Origin: Novosphingobium album (ex Liu et al. 2023)
Lineage (GTDB): Bacteria > Pseudomonadota > Alphaproteobacteria > Sphingomonadales > Sphingomonadaceae
Direction of reading: 5' to 3'
DNA: 64,000 bases
Assembly (NCBI RefSeq): GCF_029076845.1
Contig: NZ_JARESE010000049.1
Location: 1 to 64,000 of the forward strand
The translations under genes were made by a program, and so were the position numbers. Of this stretch, positions 16,273 to 24,782 are shown one piece after another (position 1 is the first letter of the stretch; each line of letters begins with the position of its first letter). A model generated the notes under the pieces. It was not told the DNA's origin, made no database searches, and saw only the letters and a program-made list of their open reading frames with translations.

Positions 16273-19122
16273 TCAGAAGGTGAGCGTCAGACGGCCGTAG
16301 TAATAGCCGCCGTTGATCCCGAACGACCCGTCGGTCAGATAGCCGTTCCAGGAATAGCCCCGGTCGCCGGTCAGGTACTGGTTCTTGCGGATCTTGTCGT
16401 AAGGCAGCTTGGACGGATAGTGATTGGTCAGGTTGTTGGCGCCGATCGCCACTTTCACGTTCCGGGTCAGCTGGTAGGCGGCTTCCAGATCGGTGATGAA
16501 TGCGGCGTGGTTCTTGTAGACGAAATCGACCCCGGAAATACTGGTCAGCGTCGATTGCGACGAATAGTAGTTCTCCCGCAGGTTCAGGCTGAAATCACCC
16601 ATCGTCCAGAACGCGTTGAGCACGGCGCGGAACTTGGGAAAGCTGTTTTCCCATGACCAGATCGAATACTTGTTCATCAGCGCGGTCGCGGCCGGGTTGA
16701 TCGTGCTCTGATAGAGCTTGGAAGGCGGCGCGCCGACCTTGGTGACTTTCAGCTCGTTGTAATTGGCCGCGAGCGACCAGTCGATCCCGCCCAGGCTGCC
16801 CAGATCAGTCTTGTAGTTGACCATCAGGTCGATGCCGCGATTGCGTGTGTCCATGCCGTTCACGAAAGTCTGGATCGAGACCGCGCCGTCGACATTGCGC
16901 GTGCCCGCCAGGTTCTTCAGGATATAGCTTGGAATCTCGCCGCCCAGCGAGGCCGCGACGGCGTCCAGCACGGCCTGCTGGTTGTAGATCGCGTAGGTAT
17001 CGGCATTGTAGACACCGCACCGATTGGCGTCGAACGCGCCCGATTCCTTGTAGCCTTCGGGGCAGGCATTGCCGAGATAGCCGTAATAGCTGCCCGACAT
17101 GACGATGCGATCGCGAATGGTCGTCCAGTATCCGTCGATCGTGATCGACAGGTTGCGCGCCGGCTTGAACACGAAGCCAAGGTTGTAGCTCGTTGATTTT
17201 TCCGGCTTCAGGCCGCCGAAGCCCAGGCTGACCGCCGCGTTCGATCCGGGCGGGAACAGGCCGCTGACGCCGACGGTGCCGACATTGACGCCCGAATAGA
17301 AGCTTTCGCCCAGCGTCGGCGCGCGAAAGCCGGTGGAGATGGTGCCGCGCACCGCGAACGCGCTCGACAGGTCGAGCCGGGTGGTGAGCTTGAGCGCGGT
17401 GGTATCGCCGAAATCGCTGTAGCGTTCGTGTCGCACCGCGCCCTCGACCAGCCAGCCGTCGACCGGCTTCACCGCCAGATCGAGATATTGCGAGAAGTTG
17501 GTGCGGTGGTGGCCGCCGGCGTTGTTCGGGCCATAGCCGATGAAGGCCTGCGCGCCGCTGGCGTAGTAGGAGGCAGGATCGCCCTGGCCGATGCCGTAAG
17601 TCTCGCGCCGCCATTCCAGGCCGCCGGCCACGGTCAGCGGGCTGGCAAGGCCAAGGTCGAACTCGTGCGTCAGGTCCAGCGTGTTGCTCCACTGCGAGGC
17701 CGTGAAGGTGCCGTCGTAGAAGGTGTCGGGCGTGAAGCCCTTGTCCTTGTAAAGCGAGGCATTGGCCGATTTCTCGACATAGACGGCGAATTCGTCGCGG
17801 CCATAGGTCGAGGCGATGTCGAAGGTCGTGCCGCCGAGGTTGCCCTTCAGCCCGGCCGAGAACGAATAGTCGGTATCGTCACCCCGCAGAACCGGCGCGA
17901 AGCCGCCGGGAAACAGCGGCGTGCCATTCGCGCTGGTGACGACATCGGGCGGACGGTAGTTCTGCCGGGCGCGCACGATCTTGTGGGCCCAGCTGCCGAA
18001 CGTATAGAGTTCGACATCGCCGAAATCGTAGCCGCCGTTGAAGTTCACCGTCGTCTGCTTGGACTGCGGATCACCCAGCCGCTTGTTGACGTAAGGATAG
18101 TCCGGCATCTGGGCGATGGCGGGATAAGTCGACAGATAGCGCTGCGCGACGGCGCTGGGGCCATAGACCAGCGGATTGACGTCACCGCGAAAGCTGTAGT
18201 CGTGCCGCTTGTTCTCGGCCGTGAGGTTCAGATAGGCGTTCTCGAACGGGGCGATGCCGATATTGCCGGACACCGAATAAGTCTCGCCGCCCTCGTCGAA
18301 ATACTGGCCGGCGGTGGCATTGATGGTGCCGCCGTGATCGGCCTTCTTCTGGATGAAGTTGATCACGCCGGCGATCGCGTCGGTGCCGTATTGCGCGGCC
18401 GCGCCGTCCTGCAGCACTTCGACCCGGTCGATCGAATCGGGCAGGATGAAGCTGACGTCGGGCGCCGCGCCGCCGTTGAACACGCCGCCCGCCACCGCGA
18501 CGTTGGCCGTGCCGTGGCGGCGCTTGCCGTTGAGCAGGACCAGCGTGTGGTTGGGGCTGAGGCCGCGCAGGCGCATCTGCTGCGTCGCCGCCTGAAGATC
18601 GCTGCCGAACGCCTGGACCTGCACCGTGGGCAGGTTCTGCGCCAGGCTCTGGATCATGTCCGGCTGGCCGGTGCGCTTGAGCTGGTTCTGGTCGATCACC
18701 TGGATCGGCGTCGGGCTGTCGGCCGCGCGCATCCCGGCCACGCGCGTGCCGGTGACGATGATTTCGGCCTGCGCTTCGCGTTCGGCCAGAGCCGTGTCGG
18801 AGAAGCGGGCATCGCTGGTCGTGTCGGCCACCAGGCTGATGGTCTGGCCGTTGCGGGCGCCGACGCGCAGGCCGGTTCCTTGCAGCAGGTGGGCCAGCGC
18901 CTGGTCGACGGCGAGCCGGCCTTTCACCGCACGGGTGCGCTTGCCGTCAAGGCCGCCGGCCGGCGCGACGATCTGGACGCCGGCCTGCCGCGCGAACGCG
19001 GGAATGCCGGTCACGGCCGACTGGGCGGGAATATCGAACAGGCGCGCTTGCGCCAGGGCGGGCTGCGCCGTGCACACCGCGACGACCGCCGAAGCGGCGC
19101 CAAGAGCATATTGCAGTTTCAT
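16273..19122 (-). CDS. TonB-dependent receptor with N-terminal signalling (STN) domain
   Basis: A 949-residue outer-membrane receptor. After a signal peptide (about 1-25) comes an STN domain (about 28-100: FDIPAQSAVTGIPAFARQAGV and later LLQGTGL), then a TonB box-like IIVTGTRV segment, a plug domain (about 130-240) and a 22-strand-type barrel ending in aromatic LTLTF. STN domains signal substrate binding to an inner-membrane FecR anti-sigma protein, and FecI/FecR genes lie immediately upstream. Substrate cannot be read from sequence. The downstream phosphodiesterase gene suggests a phosphorylated organic compound, which is inference. Confidence 0.93.
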   Translation of the reverse strand: MKLQYALGAASAVVAVCTAQPALAQARLFDIPAQSAVTGIPAFARQAGVQIVAPAGGLDGKRTRAVKGRLAVDQALAHLLQGTGLRVGARNGQTISLVADTTSDARFSDTALAEREAQAEIIVTGTRVAGMRAADSPTPIQVIDQNQLKRTGQPDMIQSLAQNLPTVQVQAFGSDLQAATQQMRLRGLSPNHTLVLLNGKRRHGTANVAVAGGVFNGGAAPDVSFILPDSIDRVEVLQDGAAAQYGTDAIAGVINFIQKKADHGGTINATAGQYFDEGGETYSVSGNIGIAPFENAYLNLTAENKRHDYSFRGDVNPLVYGPSAVAQRYLSTYPAIAQMPDYPYVNKRLGDPQSKQTTVNFNGGYDFGDVELYTFGSWAHKIVRARQNYRPPDVVTSANGTPLFPGGFAPVLRGDDTDYSFSAGLKGNLGGTTFDIASTYGRDEFAVYVEKSANASLYKDKGFTPDTFYDGTFTASQWSNTLDLTHEFDLGLASPLTVAGGLEWRRETYGIGQGDPASYYASGAQAFIGYGPNNAGGHHRTNFSQYLDLAVKPVDGWLVEGAVRHERYSDFGDTTALKLTTRLDLSSAFAVRGTISTGFRAPTLGESFYSGVNVGTVGVSGLFPPGSNAAVSLGFGGLKPEKSTSYNLGFVFKPARNLSITIDGYWTTIRDRIVMSGSYYGYLGNACPEGYKESGAFDANRCGVYNADTYAIYNQQAVLDAVAASLGGEIPSYILKNLAGTRNVDGAVSIQTFVNGMDTRNRGIDLMVNYKTDLGSLGGIDWSLAANYNELKVTKVGAPPSKLYQSTINPAATALMNKYSIWSWENSFPKFRAVLNAFWTMGDFSLNLRENYYSSQSTLTSISGVDFVYKNHAAFITDLEAAYQLTRNVKVAIGANNLTNHYPSKLPYDKIRKNQYLTGDRGYSWNGYLTDGSFGINGGYYYGRLTLTF

Positions 19123-19221
19123 AAAGTCCCCCGGATATGTGGCCGGCCAGGCCGGCGACAGCCGCTAGATGCGGGGGCGGGCGAGTTCCTCCACTCGCGC
19201 CGGGGGTTTTTTTTACCGGGG

Positions 19222-20199
19222 CTATCGCGACAGGTGGATCTCGTCCTGACCGGCGCGGACTTGCGCGCCCAGGCTGACGGCGATCGCCGTGGCGAAGCCC
19301 TTGGGATCGTTCGCGGCGAACAGCCCGGTGATCCGTTCCTCAGCCAGCTTCGGATCGTCGATCACGATGCGGTTGCGGCCATAGCGGTCAAACCGCGAGA
19401 CCACTTCGCCCAGCGTCTCGCCTTCGAACGAGAGCATCCCTTCGCGCCAGGACAGCGCGCGGCCGATCTCGTCCTCGTCATGGCGCACCGGCGTGGGCGG
19501 CGTCCATTTGTCCGCGTCGAGCAGGTTGACCGAATAGTTCGATTCCACCAGCAGCGGCGCGGCGGCCCTTGGCTGGCTCAGGCGCGAGACCGAGACTTTC
19601 CCCTCGCTCACCAGCACGAGCACCGGCAGGCCATCGAACACGCGCACGGAAAAGGCGGTGCCGACCGCGCGCACCACCAGATCGCGCGCGTTGACGTAGA
19701 ACGGGCGCGCCTTGTCGTGCGCCACTTCGAAATAGGCCTGGCCCGACAGCAGCGTGACCCGCCGCGCTTGCGCGGTGTAGGCGACGGTCACGCGCGTATC
19801 GGCATCGAGCGTCATCACCGATCCGTCTTCCAGCGAGATCCGCCGGATCTCGCCCAGCGCGCTCGTCATCGGCGTGGCATCGCGCGTGAGCCGGGGGATG
19901 AGCACCACCGCCGCCAGCGAAGCGGCCAGCGCCGCGCTGCCGATCAGCGCTGCCCGGCGCGACAATACCGGCAGGCGCCGCGCCCGATCGGCCTCCAGCA
20001 CTTCGCTGCCCAGCGCGCCCGCGCGTTCGGCATGGAACCAGATCGCCTGCGCGCGCGCCAGGGCGCCGATACGGCGCATGTCGCCGGCCAGCCATTGATC
20101 CAGCCTGACGCGCTCCTCGTCCGACAGACCGCGATCGCTCAGGGCGGCCCAGTTGGCGGCCTCCTGATCAATGGCCTCGGCGGTCTCTTTCATCGACAT
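19222..20199 (-). CDS. FecR-family anti-sigma/sigma regulator
   Basis: A 325-residue FecR-type protein. It has an N-terminal DUF4880-like cytoplasmic part (W-A-A-L-S-D-R-G-L-S-D-E-E-R-V-R-L-D-Q-W-L-A), one membrane segment (about 115-135), then the periplasmic FecR domain (LEDGSVMTLDADTRV and GQAYFEVAHD) and a C-terminal secretin/TonB-like part. It should hold or activate the neighbouring FecI sigma factor according to the state of the TonB receptor. The start at 20199 overlaps the fecI end by 32 bases; in-frame sequence to 20277 lies inside fecI and is less likely. The gap to the receptor is 99 bases. Confidence 0.88.
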   Translation of the reverse strand: MSMKETAEAIDQEAANWAALSDRGLSDEERVRLDQWLAGDMRRIGALARAQAIWFHAERAGALGSEVLEADRARRLPVLSRRAALIGSAALAASLAAVVLIPRLTRDATPMTSALGEIRRISLEDGSVMTLDADTRVTVAYTAQARRVTLLSGQAYFEVAHDKARPFYVNARDLVVRAVGTAFSVRVFDGLPVLVLVSEGKVSVSRLSQPRAAAPLLVESNYSVNLLDADKWTPPTPVRHDEDEIGRALSWREGMLSFEGETLGEVVSRFDRYGRNRIVIDDPKLAEERITGLFAANDPKGFATAIAVSLGAQVRAGQDEIHLSR

Positions 20200-20785
20200 T
20201 CGGCGCGGGGTCTTCCTGAAGATCGGCAGCGTGTTCGGACATGGATGCAGTGCGAGCCGATTTTCCGCCACGTCCAAATTGTTTCATCAATTGCTGTATC
20301 GCACGAGCAATGTGTTTTTCAACGGTACTTTCGGCCAGCCCCATGGCGGCGGCGATCTCGCGCTGCGAGAGCCCCTCGACCCGGCGCAGGGTGAAGGCCC
20401 GGCGCGTCTGGGGCGGCATCGCGCGGATCGCGTCGGCGACGCGCTTCAACTCGTCGCGGCCCATGGCATGGCGTTCGGGCGAAAGCGTCTCGGACTGGAC
20501 ATCGAATTTCTCGATGTCGCTGACCGCTTCGATGCGCACCACTTTCGATCGGCGCAGGCCCTGCAGGACCAGCGATTTGGCGATCTGATAGATGTAGGTG
20601 CGCGGGTTGCGGATGTCGTCCACCGATTCGCGCGTGGCCAGCACCGCGTAAGTCTCCTGGATCAGATCGTCGATATCCCAGGAAGAAAGGCCGGCGTAGT
20701 GTTTGAGCCAGCGGCGCAACTCCGGCTCCAGCGGCACCACGTGGGCGGTAAGCCATCGGCTGCGCTGAGGATCGAGCGGATGCAT
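20168..20785 (-). CDS. FecI-type ECF sigma factor
   Basis: A 205-residue ECF sigma factor. Region 2 includes the segment WDIDDLIQETYAVLA (residues about 36-50), and region 4 the helix-turn-helix LRRVEGLSQREIAAAMGLAESTVEKHI (about 131-157). It should recruit RNA polymerase to the TonB receptor promoter when the receptor signals through FecR. It is the first gene of a minus-strand sigma-fecR-receptor set. The last 25 residues are a charged tail that overlaps fecR. Confidence 0.92.
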   Translation of the reverse strand: MHPLDPQRSRWLTAHVVPLEPELRRWLKHYAGLSSWDIDDLIQETYAVLATRESVDDIRNPRTYIYQIAKSLVLQGLRRSKVVRIEAVSDIEKFDVQSETLSPERHAMGRDELKRVADAIRAMPPQTRRAFTLRRVEGLSQREIAAAMGLAESTVEKHIARAIQQLMKQFGRGGKSARTASMSEHAADLQEDPAPNVDERDRRGH

Positions 20786-20873
20786 TGGCGCGCATATCGG
20801 GCCGGTTTATGACATCAGGAGGTCGATCGGCGGGCGCGCGGCCCGCGGCCCATTGCCCGCGCGCGGTTGCGAC

Positions 20874-20999
20874 GGGCGCGCGATCGGCCCGGCGGGACGG
20901 TCATTCCACGGCGGCGGCGGCGCGGCGAAGCTGCGTGGGCGCGCGATCGGCCCGGCGGGACGGTCATTCCACGGCGGCGGCGGCGCGGCGAAGCTGCGT
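20874..20999. repeat. perfect 63-bp tandem duplication at the araC 3' end
   Basis: The unit 20874-20936 is repeated without a mismatch at 20937-20999. Each copy holds the reverse complement of the last codons and stop of the AraC-type gene. The stop in the second copy (20964-20966) is the one used; the first copy is a downstream remnant. The period is a multiple of three. Complete identity suggests a recent event, or an assembly artefact. Confidence 0.9.
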
Positions 21000-22067
21000 G
21001 GGCGAGCGGCCGAACCAGCGGTTGCAGCTTCGCGTCATGATCGATTGCTCGGCAAAGCCCAGCCGCTCGGAAATGCGCGCCAGATCGAGGTCGGTCTGCT
21101 GCAGGTAGTATTGCATCACGTCGCGCCGCACTTCGTCCTTCACCTGCTGGAACGAGGTGCCCTCGCGCGCCAGCCGGCGGTGCAGCGTGCGCACGTGCAG
21201 GTTGAGCGCGCGGGCGACATCGGCGTTGGTGCAGGCGTTCTGCCCCAGCCGGCGCATGACGATGCCGCGCACTTCGGCGTGGAACGGCGGGTGCTGGCGT
21301 GTGAACCGATCCGCGATATAGGCCGTCACCCGGCGCAAGGCGCGGCTGTCGCCATGGACGATCGGGCAGGCGAGATCGGCGGCGGAGAACACGACGCCGT
21401 CGGCTGGCTCGCCGAAGCGCACCTCGCAGCCGAAATAGCGGCGATAGACGCGCGGGGGAGAGACCGGCTGGTGGCGGAAATGGATGCGCCGCGCGCGCGC
21501 ATGGCCCTGGGTCAGCTCGATAGCGGCAAGATGGCCCAGCAGCAGGATCTGCTCCATCGTCTGCGCGCGATGGGCCAGGTGATCGAGCAGGATGTCGTGC
21601 CCGGCGAACACCAGCTTCTCCTCGGGCAAGGGGTGCAGCCAGACGCGCGCGGCCAGGCTGTGCGCATAGCTGTGCCGGCTGACATAGCCGAGCGCATCGC
21701 CCAGGCTGCGCGAATGGCGCATGACTTCGCCAAGCGGTCCGAACACGCCGGCCCCGCCTTGCCGCACCGCCAGCCGCATCCCCAGATCGGGGCAATCGAG
21801 CGCGTGCGCGGCCCGCTCCATCAGCCGGATTGCCTGCCGGTAGGTCAGTTCCGGCTCCGCGCGCGAGGGCCCGGCGTCATCGGCATCGACCGGATTCCCG
21901 CGCAGCGCGGCGGGATCGCCGCCCAGGTCCGCGACCAGTTCGGGCAGGAATTTCAGCAGCCGCGCGTGGACCCGCTCGAAATCCTCGTCCCGGATCGCGG
22001 GGGCAGGCAAGGGGGAGGCGGGCAAGGTTGGCGCGGGCGGGGCGGGGGATGGGCCGGGCATGGTCAT
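20964..22067 (-). CDS. AraC-family transcriptional regulator (OruR/ArgR-like)
   Basis: A 367-residue regulator with an N-terminal arabinose-binding-like domain of the PF12625 type (about residues 50-240) and a C-terminal AraC double helix-turn-helix (about 265-360). The latter shows the segments CTNADVARALNLHVRTLHRRLAREG and ISERLGFAEQSIMTRSCNRWFGRSPTQLR. The first 35 residues are Pro/Ala rich and probably disordered; a second Met at residue 3 is an alternative start. It stands alone between the fecI region and modC with no obvious target. The final residues are an Ala run followed by a stop within a tandem duplication, so its C-terminus may have been altered. Confidence 0.87.
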   Translation of the reverse strand: MTMPGPSPAPPAPTLPASPLPAPAIRDEDFERVHARLLKFLPELVADLGGDPAALRGNPVDADDAGPSRAEPELTYRQAIRLMERAAHALDCPDLGMRLAVRQGGAGVFGPLGEVMRHSRSLGDALGYVSRHSYAHSLAARVWLHPLPEEKLVFAGHDILLDHLAHRAQTMEQILLLGHLAAIELTQGHARARRIHFRHQPVSPPRVYRRYFGCEVRFGEPADGVVFSAADLACPIVHGDSRALRRVTAYIADRFTRQHPPFHAEVRGIVMRRLGQNACTNADVARALNLHVRTLHRRLAREGTSFQQVKDEVRRDVMQYYLQQTDLDLARISERLGFAEQSIMTRSCNRWFGRSPTQLRRAAAAVE

Positions 22068-22145
22068 GGCGTTCCTGATCGGCGGGCCGGGACCATCGGC
22101 GCTTTGTCCGAATCAGTCAAACCGCAGCGGCGATGACGGCTGGCC

Positions 22146-22775
22146 TCAACAGGCCCCGTCCAGTCGCACGATATGGCTGGCCAGCCGCTCGACCTCGCCG
22201 CTGTCGTGGCTGACGTAAAGGATCGGCAGGCGCAATTCGTCGCGCAGCCGTTCGATCACCACCATGATCTCCTCGCGCCGCGCCAGATCGAGCGAGGCAA
22301 GCGGCTCGTCCATCAGCAGGAAGCGCGGGCCGCTCAGCAGCGCCCGGCCGATGGCGACGCGCTGCGCCTCGCCGCCCGAAAGCGTGCGCGGCCAGCGATC
22401 GAGCAAAGGCGCGATGCCCAGGAAATCGGTCGCTTCCTCCAGCGCCATCCAGCGGCTTTCGGGCGGGGCCAGCTTCCAGCCGTAAAGCAGGTTGGCGCGG
22501 ACCTTCATGTGCGGGAACAGGCGCGCGTCCTGGAACACATAGCCCGCGCGGCGCTGCTGGGGCGGCAGGTCGATCCCCGCCGCGCTGTCGAACAGCACGC
22601 GGCCTTCGATGGCGATGCGGCCGCGATCGGGCCGGAGCAGCCCGGCGACCATGTTGAGGATCGAGCTTTTGCCTGCGCCCGACGGGCCGAACAGCGCGGT
22701 CAGGCCATCCGCGCTGGCGAACGCCACGCGCACTTGCGCATCGCCGAGCCGGCGTTCCACCGCCACGTCAAACAA
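22146..22775 (-). CDS. modC: molybdate ABC transporter ATPase, short form
   Basis: A 209-residue ABC ATPase with Walker A GPSGAGKS (30-37), signature LSGGEAQRVAIGRALL, Walker B FLLMDEPLASLD and the switch histidine in YVSHD. It powers molybdate import with ModA and ModB. It is much shorter than the roughly 350 residues of E. coli ModC and lacks the C-terminal TOBE/Mop domain that binds molybdate. The predicted first codon is TTG at 22775, overlapping the modB stop; no better ATG is in frame, so the exact start is uncertain. The modA-modB-modC order supports the assignment. Confidence 0.9.
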   Translation of the reverse strand: MFDVAVERRLGDAQVRVAFASADGLTALFGPSGAGKSSILNMVAGLLRPDRGRIAIEGRVLFDSAAGIDLPPQQRRAGYVFQDARLFPHMKVRANLLYGWKLAPPESRWMALEEATDFLGIAPLLDRWPRTLSGGEAQRVAIGRALLSGPRFLLMDEPLASLDLARREEIMVVIERLRDELRLPILYVSHDSGEVERLASHIVRLDGAC

Positions 22776-23460
22776 GGCCGCTGCCTCGCCCGCCGCGCCG
22801 CGTCAGCACTTCCGATGCGGCCAGCGCCAGCAGCGAAAGCACCACGGCGATCACCGCCAGCCGCGTGACCGCGTTCTCCTGGCCGGGAACCTGCAACGCG
22901 CCATAGATCGCGATCGGGATCGTGCGGGTTTCGCCCGGGATGTTAGAGACGAACGTGATCGTCGCGCCGAATTCGCCGATCGAGCGCGCGAAGCCCAGCA
23001 CCGCGCCAGCGGCCAGGCCCGGCATGGCTAGGGGCAGGGTGATCGTGCGGAACGTGTGCCAGGGCGATGCGCCCAGCGTGCGCGCGGCGCTTTCCAGCCG
23101 GCGATCCACCGTCTCGATCGAGATCCGCATCGCCCGCACCATCAGCGGCAGGGCCATCACGGCGGCGGCCAGCGCGGCGCCGGTCCAGCGGAACATCAAA
23201 GAGATGCCCAGCCATGCCTCCAGCCAGCGCCCCACCGGCCCGTTGTTGCCGAAGGCCAGCAGCAGCAGCCACCCGGTCACGACCGGCGGCAGCACCAGCG
23301 GCAAGTGCACCAGCGCGTCCAGCGCCAGCTTGCCCGGCAGGCGCGTGCGCGCCAGCACCCAGGCGAGGCCGAACGCGATGGGCAACATGCCGCCCACGGC
23401 GACGCCGCTCACCCTGAGCGACAGCCGGATGACCTCCCATTCGTCGGGCGTGAGCAGCAA
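22768..23460 (-). CDS. modB: molybdate ABC transporter permease
   Basis: A 230-residue inner-membrane permease with about five hydrophobic segments and the cytoplasmic EAA-like loop R-T-L-G-A-S-P-W-H-T-F-R-T-I-T-L-P-L-A-M-P-G-L. The N-terminal L-T-P-x-E-W-E-x-x-R-L-S-L is typical of ModB. The best start is a TTG at 23460, 11 bases after the modA stop; it is weakly supported by a GAGGG sequence. It overlaps modC by eight bases. It forms the channel for molybdate released by ModA. Confidence 0.92.
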   Translation of the reverse strand: MLLTPDEWEVIRLSLRVSGVAVGGMLPIAFGLAWVLARTRLPGKLALDALVHLPLVLPPVVTGWLLLLAFGNNGPVGRWLEAWLGISLMFRWTGAALAAAVMALPLMVRAMRISIETVDRRLESAARTLGASPWHTFRTITLPLAMPGLAAGAVLGFARSIGEFGATITFVSNIPGETRTIPIAIYGALQVPGQENAVTRLAVIAVVLSLLALAASEVLTRRGGRGSGLV

Positions 23461-23471
23461 GCCGCCGGCCC

Positions 23472-24242
23472 TCAGCGCGCGGTGAAGCCGTGCCGCACGA
23501 AGATCGCCTTGCCCTCGCGCGAGATCAGGAAGCGGCGGAACGCTTCGGCCTGCGGGTCGGTCGATGTCTTGAGCAGCGCGATCGGATACGTGATCGGCGG
23601 GTGGGTGGCGGGCGGAAAGACGCCGATCACTTTCACTTGCGTGGAAGCGCGCGCATCGGTGGCATAGACGATGCCGAACGGCGCGGCGCCGCGCTCCACC
23701 AGCGCGAGGGCGGCGCGCACGTTCTCGGCACGCGCCACTTTGGGCGCGACCGCGGTCCAGACGCCCAGCCGGGTGAGCGCTGCCTTGCCGTATTTCCCGG
23801 CCGGCACCGCATCGGGATCGGCCATGGCCAGCCGCCCGTTGCCCAGCGCCCGTGCCAGCGGGAAGCCGCGCGCGATCGTCAGCCGCGCGGTGCTGGCGGC
23901 CGGCGCGATCAGCACCAGCCGGTTCGACAGGAAGGCGGTGCGCGTGCTCGGGCGGATCAGCCCCTTGCCGGCGACATGGTTCATCCAGTCCTCATCGGCC
24001 GAAACGAACAGGTCGGCCGGCGCGCCCGCCTCGATCTGGCGGGCCAGCGCGGCGGAACTGGCGAAGGAGATGACGGGCCGGGGATGCTTGCGCGCGGCCC
24101 AGGCATCGGCCGCCTGGTTCATCGCTTCCTGCAGGCTCGCGGCCGCGAGGACCAGTGGCCCCCGGCCTTGCGCGTGGGCGGGCCCGGCTGCGAGCAGGCA
24201 GGCGAGGAGGAAAATCGCGATCTTGCGAAGGATCGACAGCAT
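23472..24242 (-). CDS. modA: molybdate-binding periplasmic protein
   Basis: A 256-residue type II solute-binding protein. The signal peptide is residues 1-24 (cleavage near AHA-QG). ModA landmarks are V-L-A-A-A-S-L-Q-E-A-M-N near the mature N-terminus, then S-F-A-S-S-A-A-L-A-R-Q-I-E-x-G-A-P-A-D-L-F-V-S-A-D. The ATG at 24242 is preferred over in-frame 24299 because the longer form would run through the operator at 24259-24280 and disrupt the signal peptide. It binds molybdate or tungstate in the periplasm. The palindrome 17 bases before the start points to ModE-type control. Confidence 0.93.
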   Translation of the reverse strand: MLSILRKIAIFLLACLLAAGPAHAQGRGPLVLAAASLQEAMNQAADAWAARKHPRPVISFASSAALARQIEAGAPADLFVSADEDWMNHVAGKGLIRPSTRTAFLSNRLVLIAPAASTARLTIARGFPLARALGNGRLAMADPDAVPAGKYGKAALTRLGVWTAVAPKVARAENVRAALALVERGAAPFGIVYATDARASTQVKVIGVFPPATHPPITYPIALLKTSTDPQAEAFRRFLISREGKAIFVRHGFTAR

Positions 24243-24258
24243 GGCGTTCCCGGTGAAA

Positions 24259-24280
24259 ACTATATCGCCACGTATATAGT
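24259..24280. promoter_or_regulatory. ModE-type operator before modA
   Basis: ACTATAT-N8-ATATAGT, a perfect palindrome with 7-base arms. The E. coli modA operator has the same 7-8-7 geometry, as recalled from published work. On the minus strand TATAGT within the box could be a -10 element, so binding here would block transcription of modABC. The same pattern recurs at 26399-26422. Confidence 0.7.
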
Positions 24281-24369
24281 AGGGCGCCGGTGCGGGCAAT
24301 GCGAAAGGCGGCGCGGGCGGCGGGGCGAGATGGGGTGGGGCGAGATGGGGCAGGGCGGGACGATCCGGC

Positions 24370-24741
24370 TTATTCCTTCTGGCTGGCCTTGGGCTCGGCC
24401 AGCATCTGGCCCATCAGCGCGCGGTAATCGGCGCAGTCGGCCGAGAGGTCGAGCTGTTCCTGCAGCTTGCGGTAATGGTCCAGCACCATCTCGCCAAACG
24501 CGCTGACCCGGGCGCCGCCGCTGCTGCCCGGCGCGGTTTCGACCAGCGGTTCGCGCCAGCAGCGGTTCATCGCGTCCACCAGCAGCCAGGTGCGGCGATA
24601 GCTCATGGTCAGCGCCCGGCCCGCCGCCGAGATCGAGCCATGGGCGCGAATGGCATCGAGCAGGTCAGCCTTGCCCGGACCCATTGCGATCTCCTCGCCG
24701 CAGTAGAGCTGGACTTTGATCTTGAGGGCCATTGGGGACAT
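24370..24741 (-). CDS. ModE-like regulator, DNA-binding domain only
   Basis: A 123-residue protein equal to the N-terminal winged-helix domain of ModE. The recognition segment G-S-I-S-A-A-G-R-A-L-T-M-S-Y-R-R-T-W-L-L-V-D-A-M-N closely follows ModE, and the wing G-S-S-G-G-A-R-V-S follows. No Mop/TOBE molybdate-binding domain is present; the stop comes after about 35 further helical residues. It should bind the ModE-type palindromes at 24259 and 26399. The ATG at 24741 is used; ATG 24732 is equally possible, and neither has a clear ribosome site. It lies 42 bases after the di-haem enzyme gene on the same strand. Confidence 0.85.
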   Translation of the reverse strand: MSPMALKIKVQLYCGEEIAMGPGKADLLDAIRAHGSISAAGRALTMSYRRTWLLVDAMNRCWREPLVETAPGSSGGARVSAFGEMVLDHYRKLQEQLDLSADCADYRALMGQMLAEPKASQKE

Positions 24742-24782
24742 GCCGCAAGGATAGGCTGCAAAGGCCGGCGCCTGCAATCGGA

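Noticed and set aside
17428..20394. Very long open frame of 988 codons on the plus strand
   Set aside because: It is the antisense shadow of the TonB receptor and FecR genes, with Arg/Ala/Gly-rich composition typical of GC-rich non-coding frames.
20797..20963. Extension of the AraC frame downstream of its stop
   Set aside because: The extra open frame is the duplicated 3' end and is not translated from the gene.
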